Assembly: GCA_020630975.1 (NCBI GenBank) | Contig: JAHDID010000034.1 | Span: forward strand, 22,648 to 64,658 | From: Verrucomicrobiota bacterium | GTDB lineage: Bacteria > Verrucomicrobiota > Verrucomicrobiia > Verrucomicrobiales > DEV007 | Length of the DNA: 42,011 nt | Direction of reading: 5' to 3' | In this document: in pieces, positions 1 to 7,070 of the stretch | How the letters are laid out: each line of letters opens with the position of its first letter | Position numbering within the stretch: position 1 is the first letter of the stretch | Position numbers and translations under genes: made by a program | Notes under the pieces: generated by a model | Told to the model about the DNA's origin: nothing | Database searches by the model: none | What the model saw: the letters and a program-made list of their open reading frames with translations, nothing else

Positions 1-285
1 TAGGTTCCTCAGGCTTAGGTTCCTCAGGCTTAGGTTCCTCAGGCTTAGGTTCCTCTGGCTTAGGTTCCTCGGGCTTAGGTTCCTCGGGCTTGGGTTCCTC
101 GGGCTTGGGTTCCTCAGGCTTAGGCTCCTCAGGCTTAGGCTCCTCAGGCTTAGGCTCCTCAGGCTTGGGTTCCTCGGGCATTGGCTCCTCAGGCTTAGGC
201 TCCTCAGGCTTAGGCTCCTCTGGCTTAGGCTCCTCAGGCTTAGGCTCCTCGGGCTTAGGCTCCTCGGGCTTAGGCTCCTCGGGTT
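1..285 (-). repeat. 19 tandem 15-bp units encoding PEEPK
   Basis: Nineteen uninterrupted 15-base units run from the window edge to base 285. Read on the minus strand each gives Pro-Glu-Glu-Pro-Lys. The differences between units fall almost entirely at third codon positions (CCT/CCC/CCA for Pro, GAA/GAG for Glu). The one visible replacement is Lys to Met in the unit around 180. That pattern supports the minus-strand frame as the coding one and suggests selection on the peptide. The opposite-strand Gly-Ser-Ser-Gly-Leu frame is a by-product. Confidence 0.9.
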
Positions 286-559
286 CTTGCTCCTCAACAA
301 ATGGTTCTTCGTCGCCCTCTTCTGATGGCTGAGGATCTAGCGGCTCAGGTATAGTAGGCTCAGGAGTCGGAGCGACTGGTTTCTCTTCAGTCGGCTTACC
401 TAAGCGCGTCCCCGGTTCGGGGCGATCACTGATAGGAACAGGATCTTTAGCGACTTTTTCGTTATTAAAGGGTCTTTTTACAACGAAAACAGCAATGATC
501 GCTATCAAGAGTGCAATCCCCCCTGATGCGACCAAATAATCTACACGACTGTCCTTCAC
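1..559 (-). CDS. Membrane-anchored PEEPK-repeat protein (partial, runs off left edge)
   Basis: Reading the minus strand, a GTG at 557-559 opens a frame that stays open to base 1, and an in-frame TAG lies just upstream, so no longer ATG start exists. The product starts with about nine polar residues (KDSRVDYLV), one hydrophobic segment at roughly residues 10-28 (ASGGIALLIAIIAVFVV), then a basic stop-transfer KR. A Pro/Glu/Thr-rich linker follows (EKPVAPTPEPTIPEPLDPQ), and then at least 19 tandem PEEPK pentads reach the window edge. This looks like a single-pass membrane protein with a long, charged, stiff periplasmic or extracellular arm, comparable in style to TonB or cell-surface spacers. 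No enzymatic domain is visible in the window. It lies 52 bases behind the small membrane protein at 612-983 and is probably co-transcribed with it. The function and the C-terminal domain are unknown. Confidence 0.75.
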   Translation of the reverse strand, partial: MKDSRVDYLVASGGIALLIAIIAVFVVKRPFNNEKVAKDPVPISDRPEPGTRLGKPTEEKPVAPTPEPTIPEPLDPQPSEEGDEEPFVEEQEPEEPKPEEPKPEEPKPEEPKPEEPKPEEPKPEEPMPEEPKPEEPKPEEPKPEEPKPEEPKPEEPKPEEPKPEEPKPEEPKPEEPKPEEPKPEEP

Positions 560-611
560 CTTAACCAGGATCTATAGTTTTGGGTTAGTTTATGACTAGG
601 AAAATACTCTC

Positions 612-983
612 CTAGGCCAACATCAGTAGTGCGCCCCCAATAAACAAACCCAAGAAGACTATGATCATCCACTTAGCTGCTTCCTCATCGCTCATCTCAC
701 GCCACCCACGATTGAACCTACTTTTAAAGTCGGGACCGATCGTGCGAGGAAACCCGATACCCTTATATATCCATACAGTAAAAAGAACCAAGCTGATGCG
801 AGATAAATAGGTGGCAAACTCTTTCAGGATAAATGCCATATCACCAGAAAGAATATTCCCTTCTTCCAACTTATCGGCGATAAAGATTGAAACCAGCATT
901 ATCACAAAAGTGACAACAGCAAAGCCGAACTCACGAATGGAAGTCCCACTTCCTCTGGATGTCTCGTTTTCGTTTGTTTCCAT
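612..983 (-). CDS. Small membrane protein, unknown function
   Basis: The 123-residue product has a short charged N-terminus rich in Glu and Asn and three likely membrane segments: residues about 20-36 (FGFAVVTFVIMLVSIFI), 62-75 (ISLVLFTVWIYKGI) and 106-122 (MIIVFLGLFIGGALLML). Between the second and third segments lies a basic-then-acidic loop (FKSRFNRGWREMSDEEAAKW). I do not recognise a family. It sits between the YdjM-type hydrolase gene upstream and the PEEPK-repeat membrane protein downstream, all on the minus strand with short gaps, so the three may form one transcript acting at the membrane. The ATG at 981-983 is the only convenient start. Confidence 0.7.
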   Translation of the reverse strand: METNENETSRGSGTSIREFGFAVVTFVIMLVSIFIADKLEEGNILSGDMAFILKEFATYLSRISLVLFTVWIYKGIGFPRTIGPDFKSRFNRGWREMSDEEAAKWMIIVFLGLFIGGALLMLA

Positions 984-1027
984 AGTCTGTTATTGATTAG
1001 ATATTGATTGAATAAAATTATCGACAT

Positions 1028-1822
1028 TCACGGCTGCGCAGCCGCAGATTCTACTGCTCGATTCGGTGCTATTTCGGGCGCACGTTCCGCTCGCTCCCCA
1101 TCAGACGATTTTTGTTCGGATGTATGGGAAGAAAATCTCGACCAATCAGGTTTGGCAAACACCCCATGGCCAGCTTCGCGCCTAGCCTGCAGATCTTGCT
1201 GAAAAGTCGCATCCTTAAACCAGATGATACTGACCAAAGCGATAAGGATCGCGTAGGTGAGCACATTTGGCCAAACACGGTTTCGAGTGAAAAACTTGAA
1301 AGCTGTGCCAGCAGATCGTTTCATACGAAACCAACCAAGGCTGTAGATCTCATCTAAAATCAGGTGCGACAGAAAACCCAATGTGATCGCCGACGCCTTG
1401 AAAACGCGCGCACCCAGATCCTGATAGGAACACACCAAGAAACAAATCAGCCCGACATTGATCGCTGCCGGAATACTGTGCCACATGCCGCGGTGCCGGG
1501 TGAGCCGCTTGAATGGCTCACCTATGCCAAAGCGAATCGCAAAATAGAGGCCGATGATCGCTAGAAACATCATCTCTCGGTCAAACCCCCAGGTCTTGAA
1601 GATATCCATCATCATGATGGGCACCGCTGCGGCTACGAGCGGCACGATCTCGCGTACGGCGATACCAGTATCGCCATCTAGGTCTGGCAGCATCCCTCCC
1701 AACGTACAGGCACAAGCGCCCACAGCGGCTGTGGTAGGCGGCAAGCCGCAAGCATAACCAAACACACCAAAAGCCGCACCAGTTGCGCCGCTGACCGACA
1801 CATGAGAAACAAATCCTGCCAT
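1028..1822 (-). CDS. YdjM-type membrane-bound metal-dependent hydrolase
   Basis: This 264-residue polytopic membrane protein resembles the YdjM/DUF457 (LexA-binding, inner-membrane-bound hydrolase) family. Visible hallmarks are His7 followed by a SGATGAAFG stretch, an acidic cluster LPDLDGD (Asp47, Asp49, Asp51), the HRGMWHS motif (His110, His115) and HLILDE (His153, Asp157). Together these are the usual set of candidate metal ligands. Several hydrophobic segments separate the motifs. The C-terminal 60 residues are charged and variable and end in an Ala-rich tail whose codons form the palindrome at 1031-1044, which could help end transcription. Family members are poorly characterised; E. coli YdjM is LexA-regulated, but I see no obvious SOS box here. 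The exact substrate is unknown. Confidence 0.85.
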   Translation of the reverse strand: MAGFVSHVSVSGATGAAFGVFGYACGLPPTTAAVGACACTLGGMLPDLDGDTGIAVREIVPLVAAAVPIMMMDIFKTWGFDREMMFLAIIGLYFAIRFGIGEPFKRLTRHRGMWHSIPAAINVGLICFLVCSYQDLGARVFKASAITLGFLSHLILDEIYSLGWFRMKRSAGTAFKFFTRNRVWPNVLTYAILIALVSIIWFKDATFQQDLQARREAGHGVFAKPDWSRFSSHTSEQKSSDGERAERAPEIAPNRAVESAAAQP

Positions 1823-1995
1823 AATTGAGAGGACTCTTTAAAGAACCCAGTATTCAGTTAATCTAATTTATCAAAAGTGACAAGCAGAAATGAAAACCGC
1901 CACCAGATCTGGGCTGATCGCGCAGAATGCCCTTTTTTGCCTGTGCGGCAGCGGCTTATCTTGGCAGAATCTGGCTTCAGTCATCTCTTGGCATC

Positions 1996-2784
1996 ATGAG
2001 ACTAGAAGGGAAATCGATCATCATCACCGGTAGTTGCACGGGTATCGGCAGAGCAATCGCGAAACGCTGCGTCGCCGAAGGGGCCAAGGTCGTCATCCAT
2101 GGGCTGGAGTCCGACTGGGCCGATGCTGCCGTGGCCGAGTTGGGCACTGATCACGCCGTATCACTTGTAGAAGATCTCACATCCCGAGACTGCCCCGAGA
2201 GGCTTGTCGATCTGGCTGTACGATCCTTTGGCCGACTGGATGCCGTGGTCAACAATGCCGCCGCAGTGACGTCCTCGAACCTACACGACACGGATCTAAC
2301 GCGTTTCCGAGAGATCCTCGAGATCAATACACTCGCTCCGTACGCCCTGATCAGAGCCGCCCTTCCCGAACTGAGCCAGCAGAAGGGTTGCGCGCTAAAC
2401 ATCGGTAGTGTCAACGCCTATTGCGGGGAACCCAATCTGCTAGCCTATTCCACCTCCAAAGGCGCGCTCATGACGCTGACCCGCAATCTGGGAGACAGCC
2501 TGTTTCGGGAAAATGGCGTGCGTGTGAACCAAATCAACCCCGGCTGGGTGCTCACCGAAAATGAAGCCGCTCGCAAACGCGATCAAGGTCTAAAATACGA
2601 TTGGCCCTCGGACCTACCAGATGTCTATGCCCCCGCAGGCCGCATCATCCGACCCGAGGAAATCGCAGCCGCCTCCGTCTACTGGCTAGGCGACGAGAGC
2701 GGCCCGATCAGCGGCCAAGTCGTAGATCTCGAGCAGTATCCGATGGTCGGTCGAAACCCTCCCAAAGATAGCAACACCATATAG
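1996..2784 (+). CDS. Classical short-chain dehydrogenase/reductase (SDR)
   Basis: The product is a 262-residue NAD(P)-dependent oxidoreductase of the classical SDR family. The cofactor-binding TGSCTGIG lies at residues 11-18, the NNAA motif at 86-89, the catalytic Ser138 in LNIGSVNAY, and Tyr151-xxx-Lys155 in YSTSKG. The C-terminal GQVVDLEQYP is the usual last strand, so the enzyme appears complete. An upstream ATG at 1927 would add 23 hydrophobic residues without a convincing signal peptide; the ATG at 1996 starts exactly where SDR homology begins and is preferred. The substrate cannot be deduced. The TAG stop (2782-2784) is followed in the same frame by a CIA30-like sequence, which makes this end of the gene unusual. 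Confidence 0.85.
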   Translation: MRLEGKSIIITGSCTGIGRAIAKRCVAEGAKVVIHGLESDWADAAVAELGTDHAVSLVEDLTSRDCPERLVDLAVRSFGRLDAVVNNAAAVTSSNLHDTDLTRFREILEINTLAPYALIRAALPELSQQKGCALNIGSVNAYCGEPNLLAYSTSKGALMTLTRNLGDSLFRENGVRVNQINPGWVLTENEAARKRDQGLKYDWPSDLPDVYAPAGRIIRPEEIAAASVYWLGDESGPISGQVVDLEQYPMVGRNPPKDSNTI

Positions 2785-2790
2785 GTCAAA

Positions 2791-3441
2791 GTGCCATTCG
2801 ATTCGTTTCGCGGTAGTTGGCGTGGCATGCAGCTACCCAACGCAATTTTCAATCCCGCCAAGATCCAACGCATCGGCATCATCCTAGCCGACAAGAAGGC
2901 TGGCCCCTTTGAGCTGCATCTAGACTATATCCGTACTTATGGCAAAGGGCAGGGTCAGGGCTCTAAAGCAGAACCAGCGCCCACACCAACTCCCTCGACT
3001 GCTACGGATGCTCAAGCTACGAAACTCAATCTCATCGCCACTCTCGAAGCTGACGGTCGCTTCACCACTTTCAAAAAAGCACTCGATACGGCCCACTTGA
3101 CGGTATTTTTCCAATGGGACAATCCCCTCACCCTATTCGTCCCTACCGATGCGGCTTTTGCCAAATTACCCAAAGAATCCCTCACCGATCTGATGCTACC
3201 GGAAAATAAAGACCAGCTGGTCGCTCTACTATCTCAACATGTAGCCCCGGGAAACTATAATGTATCCACTGCTCTGGCAGCCCCTCAGATCAAACCCGTG
3301 AAAGGCGAAAAACTACAGGTGCAAATCGATCAAGGAATGCTTCAAGCCAATCACTCAACCATTCTAGAAGCAGACATCCTCTGCTCCGATGGCATCATCC
3401 ATGCCATCGATTCAGTGATCGTGGCCGAGCCCACCTCCTAA
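2791..3441 (+). CDS. N-terminally truncated CIA30 domain fused to fasciclin (FAS1) domain
   Basis: The 216-residue ORF opens with a GTG two codons after the SDR stop, in the same frame. Residues about 1-52 (FDSFRGSWRG, then KIQRIGIILADKKAG and FELHLDYIRTY) match only the last third of a CIA30 (complex I intermediate-associated protein 30) beta-sandwich; the N-terminal strands expected in that family are absent. A Pro/Thr-rich linker follows, then a FAS1/fasciclin domain at about 71-213 with its H1 box (LFVPTDAAFAKLP) and H2 region (GIIHAIDSVI). No signal peptide remains, although FAS1 proteins are normally exported. The likely explanation is a deletion that joined an SDR gene to the back half of a CIA30-FAS1 gene. 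It may be a translated remnant, a coupled second cistron or a pseudogene. Confidence 0.6.
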   Translation: MPFDSFRGSWRGMQLPNAIFNPAKIQRIGIILADKKAGPFELHLDYIRTYGKGQGQGSKAEPAPTPTPSTATDAQATKLNLIATLEADGRFTTFKKALDTAHLTVFFQWDNPLTLFVPTDAAFAKLPKESLTDLMLPENKDQLVALLSQHVAPGNYNVSTALAAPQIKPVKGEKLQVQIDQGMLQANHSTILEADILCSDGIIHAIDSVIVAEPTS

Positions 3442-3462
3442 TCAACCAAGACCTGGTCTCAC

Positions 3463-4131
3463 CTACAGCTCTATAAAGCCCTTCAAAGCCTCCATGTTTT
3501 TTTTCCTATCAAAAAACGCCACGACATCCACAGAAAAACTAGCGACCGCCGAGCTACACAAAACGCCCGAGGCAGACTTCATTTGCAATTGATACCGACC
3601 ATCTTTTAGGATGTATTGCTCAACTACAGGCTCATCAGCATCTACTATCCAATACTCTTCGACACCATTGGCCTGGAAATCTTCAAATTTCACTCCTCTG
3701 TCACGACTTTCTGTAGATTTAGACAAAACCTCTACGATCAAATCAGGCACTGGAAACTGCATTGTCCCACCATCCAAAGACATCGCTTTTTCCTGAGAAA
3801 AGAAAACCACATCAGGCTCATAGTCATTGCGCGGAAAAACTACCAAGCATTTCTCGACAGCTACCAAACCTAGGTTTTTGATTTCCACATAAGTATCGAG
3901 CAGTTTTGCAATTCGCTTGGTCACTTCCAAGTGAGAAAGTCGTGCGGGAGAATGCATAACCACTTCACCATCGATAAACTCCACTTTCTGCTCCGGAGTC
4001 ATATCTCGATAAAATTGCTGCCTTCTGACAGCTTCTTGCTCAAGCTCAGCACCCAGGGTATCTAAAATTTCAGGGAGCCTTGGAGAGTGGCGCAATTCTT
4101 CGAGCATCTGTTCGTGAGTACTCATATCCAA
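3463..4131 (-). CDS. Uma2-family (DUF820) PD-(D/E)xK nuclease-like protein
   Basis: The 222-residue product belongs to the Uma2/DUF820 family of predicted restriction-endonuclease-fold proteins. The family signatures are present in order: FIDGEVVMHSPARLSH (about 52-67), YEPDVVFF with Asp107, PDLIVEVLSKST with Glu134 and Lys138, the SRDRGVKFEDF helix, and GVEEYWIVD (156-164). It is somewhat longer than many members because of about 45 extra N-terminal residues. The family is very abundant in cyanobacteria and is also found in PVC bacteria, often in many copies, with no established role. It is convergent with the FAS1 ORF, with only 21 bases between them. AT content is locally higher than in the ABC-F gene next to it, which may mean it was acquired. 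Confidence 0.85.
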   Translation of the reverse strand: MDMSTHEQMLEELRHSPRLPEILDTLGAELEQEAVRRQQFYRDMTPEQKVEFIDGEVVMHSPARLSHLEVTKRIAKLLDTYVEIKNLGLVAVEKCLVVFPRNDYEPDVVFFSQEKAMSLDGGTMQFPVPDLIVEVLSKSTESRDRGVKFEDFQANGVEEYWIVDADEPVVEQYILKDGRYQLQMKSASGVLCSSAVASFSVDVVAFFDRKKNMEALKGFIEL

Positions 4132-4166
4132 CCCAACTTGCCATCTTATCGATGTTTTTCACCCCT

Positions 4167-6080
4167 CTAATTCTCAGCCTTCCAGGCATCCCACGTCTGC
4201 TTGATCGCCTCGAGCTCTTCCCACCGCTCATACATCGCCTGCACGTCCTGTTTCTTGCCCTCTAGACCATTGGCCATCTCGGCAGCAGCTTCTGGCTCGT
4301 CGACGAAAAACTGTGGATCAGCGATTTTCTCTTCGACAGCAGCTACGGCTTCCTCCGCATCGAGTATAGCTTCCTCCATACCTTCCAGCTCGCGCTCCTC
4401 TTTCCATTTCAGCTTAGGTGGAGCGTCCGCTTTTGATGGCGAGGTAGATGCCTTTTTCTTGACCGGCTTGTAGCTAGCTGCATGAGCGCGACTAGCAGCT
4501 TCGCGAGCACGGCGCTTCTCCCGGTAGTAGCTGTAGTTACCTTCATTCACGGTGACGACACCAGGCTGTTCGAATACGATAACCCGATCGCAAACTCGAT
4601 CGAGAAAGTACCGATCGTGACTGACGACGATACTGGTGCCGGTGAAATTGATCAGCGCTTCTTCGAGCACCCGCAGGCTCTGCAGATCCAGGTCATTGGT
4701 GGGCTCGTCGAGGATCAAAAAATTGCCGCCGCGCTTGAGGATTTTGGCTAGGAGTACACGGTTTTTCTCGCCACCTGATAGGTGAGCGATCTTGCCCTTT
4801 ATCTTATCGTCCTCAAAGAGGAAGCGCTTCAGATAGCCGCGCACAGATATATTTTCTGGGCCGTAGCGCATCATCTCTTTGCCCTCGGCGACTTCTTCGA
4901 AGATGCTTTTCTCCTCGTCCAGCTCGAGACGTGTCTGGTCGGCATAGTTAAACTCAGTGCGCTGACCGACCTTCACTTTGCCCTCAGTCGGCTCCAGTAG
5001 CCCCTGGATGATGCGCAGCAGTGTGGTCTTGCCGGCACCATTGGGGCCGACCACACCGACACACTCACCTGCCGTGAACTCCAGGTCCAGCCCTAGGAAT
5101 AATGCTCTGTCCTCGATGAAGTGCGAAACCTCGGTGAGATTGACCACGATATTGCTTAGCTCGGGAGCAGGCGGCGTGATCAGCTCCATGTTCAGCTCCT
5201 GGTTGGGAGCTTTTTGCGCCTTGATCGCATAGTAGTTGTCGAGACGGCTCTGTTGTTTGGTCCGACGAGCCTGCACCCCAGCGCGCACCCAGTCGATCTC
5301 GCGTTTGAGGAAGCGCTGGCGCTTTTCCTCGGCAGCCATCGCAGCGGCTTGGCGCTCTTCCTTGGTGATCAGGTAGTCGCTGTAGTTGCCCTCGTGCGAG
5401 TAAAACTGACCATCGCTGAGTTCGATCATGCGATTGGCGATACGATCGAGAAAGTAGCGGTCGTGCGTGACGAATAGGCAGGCCCCCGGTAGCGAGGCTA
5501 GGTAGCCCTCGAGCCACTCGATAGCCTCTGCATCGAGATGGTTGGTCGGCTCGTCGAGGATCAGCAGATCGGGCTGAGCGACTAGGGCTCGGGCGAGACC
5601 GATGCGGCGTTTCTCACCGCCTGATAGATGCGTGATCGGCAGGTGTCCAGGCGGGCAGCCGAGTTTGCGCATGAGTGTCTCGATACGGGTGCCGAGATTC
5701 CACCCATCGGCCTGATCGATCTGGCGCTGCAGTCTATCCTGCTCAGCTGGGGTCATCTCGCGCCCTGTCTCAAATGCCTCCAGCGCATCCAGTAGCTCGG
5801 CAGCACCAGCGCGCACGTTGGCCTCGACATCGATCGTCTCATCTAGCTGAAACTCCTGTGGCAGGTAGCCCACTACCAGTCCCTGCCGCCGCGCGATATG
5901 TCCGCCATCGGGCTGCTCAGCTCCGGCCAGGATGCGGAGAAAGGAGGACTTACCACAGCCATTGCGCCCGACGAGGCCAGCTTTGTCCCCCTCGTGCACA
6001 GCTAGGCTCGCGCTATCGAGTAATGGATCGAGTCCATAGGCGAGGGATAGGTCGGTAGCGGATAGGATAGGATCGGCCAT
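4167..6080 (-). CDS. ABC-F family duplicated ATPase (Uup/EttA-like)
   Basis: This cytosolic protein of about 637 residues has two ATP-binding cassettes and no membrane segments, as in ABC-F translation factors and Uup. The first cassette has Walker A VGRNGCGKSS, signature LSGGEKRRIG and Walker B LLILDEPTNHLD. The second has VGPNGAGKTT, LSGGEKNRVL and FLILDEPTNDLD. A charged linker with ARRTKQQSR joins them. The C-terminal 90 residues are Glu/Ala-rich and predicted coiled coil, after a Lys-rich patch, which resembles the Uup C-terminal domain. Family members act on ribosomes or nucleic acids. An ATG at 6099-6101 would add seven residues; the start at 6080 (MADPILSATDLSLAYG) fits the family better. 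Not an antibiotic-resistance gene as far as the sequence shows. Confidence 0.9.
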   Translation of the reverse strand: MADPILSATDLSLAYGLDPLLDSASLAVHEGDKAGLVGRNGCGKSSFLRILAGAEQPDGGHIARRQGLVVGYLPQEFQLDETIDVEANVRAGAAELLDALEAFETGREMTPAEQDRLQRQIDQADGWNLGTRIETLMRKLGCPPGHLPITHLSGGEKRRIGLARALVAQPDLLILDEPTNHLDAEAIEWLEGYLASLPGACLFVTHDRYFLDRIANRMIELSDGQFYSHEGNYSDYLITKEERQAAAMAAEEKRQRFLKREIDWVRAGVQARRTKQQSRLDNYYAIKAQKAPNQELNMELITPPAPELSNIVVNLTEVSHFIEDRALFLGLDLEFTAGECVGVVGPNGAGKTTLLRIIQGLLEPTEGKVKVGQRTEFNYADQTRLELDEEKSIFEEVAEGKEMMRYGPENISVRGYLKRFLFEDDKIKGKIAHLSGGEKNRVLLAKILKRGGNFLILDEPTNDLDLQSLRVLEEALINFTGTSIVVSHDRYFLDRVCDRVIVFEQPGVVTVNEGNYSYYREKRRAREAASRAHAASYKPVKKKASTSPSKADAPPKLKWKEERELEGMEEAILDAEEAVAAVEEKIADPQFFVDEPEAAAEMANGLEGKKQDVQAMYERWEELEAIKQTWDAWKAEN

Positions 6081-6194
6081 GAGACGGAGAGGAAACTTCA
6101 CAATGAGGAAAGGATCAATGGAGAATCCAACTGAACGTGAATGGGGAAAGGACGCCGCTTGTAAATGCTAACTGACTTTGGTAAGCACCTGACT

Positions 6195-6905
6195 ATGCGA
6201 ATCCTGATAGCCTCTATTTTAGCCTCTTTCCTCACAGCCATGTCGTTTGCTAGCGACCATGGAGAACTGATTTTCTTGGATGACTTCGAGCGCAATGAAT
6301 CTCAAGAAGCCAAAGAAGAGCTGACCAATGGCTGGGGTAGCAACAGCGAGAAACGAGCCAATGGCAACAAGCAGGTCGATCTGAAAGAGGGTGCGATGCA
6401 CATCACCTTTCACCCCTCGGCTGATCATGCCGTATCAGTCACTCATGAGGCTGAATTTCGCGATGGGGCGGTGCAGCTTAGATTTATGCTCCCCAACAAA
6501 GGGGATAACCTCGGTCTGAATTTTGCCGATCTGAAGTGCAAAGAGGTGCATGCCGGGCACCTCTTCCTCGTGCGCATCTATGGCCACCGTATCGTGCTGC
6601 AGGACCTCAAGACTGGGAATATGGATCTGGAGACCCGCAAGGCTCGCCAAGCCAAGACTCTGACCAAAGAACAGAAGAAAGTTCTCGAAGCCAAACAAAC
6701 CTCCCTGCCTCACAAGCTAGAGCCTGGCCAGTGGTACGAGGCGCTGGCGCAGGTGCAGGACGATAGTCTCACCATCTCTATCGACGGGCAGAAAGTCGGT
6801 TCCTTCACTTCCCCAGGCATCGCGCACCCTACCAAGCGGATGCTGCGTCTCTCGGTGCCCAGCCAGGCCGTGGTAGACGATGTAAAGATCTGGCGGGCAA
6901 AGTGA
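6195..6905 (+). CDS. Exported beta-sandwich protein (DUF1080/LamG-like)
   Basis: Starting at the ATG at 6195, the 236-residue product has a cleavable signal peptide (MRILIASILASFLTAMSFAS). The mature part begins with the ELIFLDDFERNES motif often seen at the start of secreted concanavalin-like (LamG/DUF1080, 3-keto-disaccharide hydrolase-like) domains. It continues with alternating beta strands (AVQLRFMLP, HLFLVRIYGHRIVLQDL, ALAQVQDDSLTISIDGQKVGSF) and ends VVDDVKIWRAK, which is typical of these folds. A Lys/Gln-rich insert near residues 150-170 is unusual. No catalytic residues can be assigned. It may bind or modify carbohydrate outside the cytoplasm. A start 30 bases upstream is possible but would place charged residues ahead of the signal peptide. 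Confidence 0.7.
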   Translation: MRILIASILASFLTAMSFASDHGELIFLDDFERNESQEAKEELTNGWGSNSEKRANGNKQVDLKEGAMHITFHPSADHAVSVTHEAEFRDGAVQLRFMLPNKGDNLGLNFADLKCKEVHAGHLFLVRIYGHRIVLQDLKTGNMDLETRKARQAKTLTKEQKKVLEAKQTSLPHKLEPGQWYEALAQVQDDSLTISIDGQKVGSFTSPGIAHPTKRMLRLSVPSQAVVDDVKIWRAK

Positions 6906-7070
6906 CACGCCTAATTATCAGCTTTCTCAGATGCTTCGATTTTGGCGAAAAATCAAAAAGTTGGAGTATTTCACCTCCTTAAACCCCATTATTTTTAGAA
7001 AAATCAGCGTGAGCGACAATTAAGGTCAAATAAACCATTGATATATTATAGTAATTATGGATATTATAAA

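Noticed and set aside
1-285. CRISPR array
   Set aside because: Units are contiguous 15-mers with no spacers and they keep an open frame.
90-332. Plus-strand Gly-Ser-Ser-Gly-Leu repeat protein
   Set aside because: It is the antisense shadow of the PEEPK array. Unit differences are synonymous on the minus strand, and that frame extends into a plausible membrane-anchor protein.
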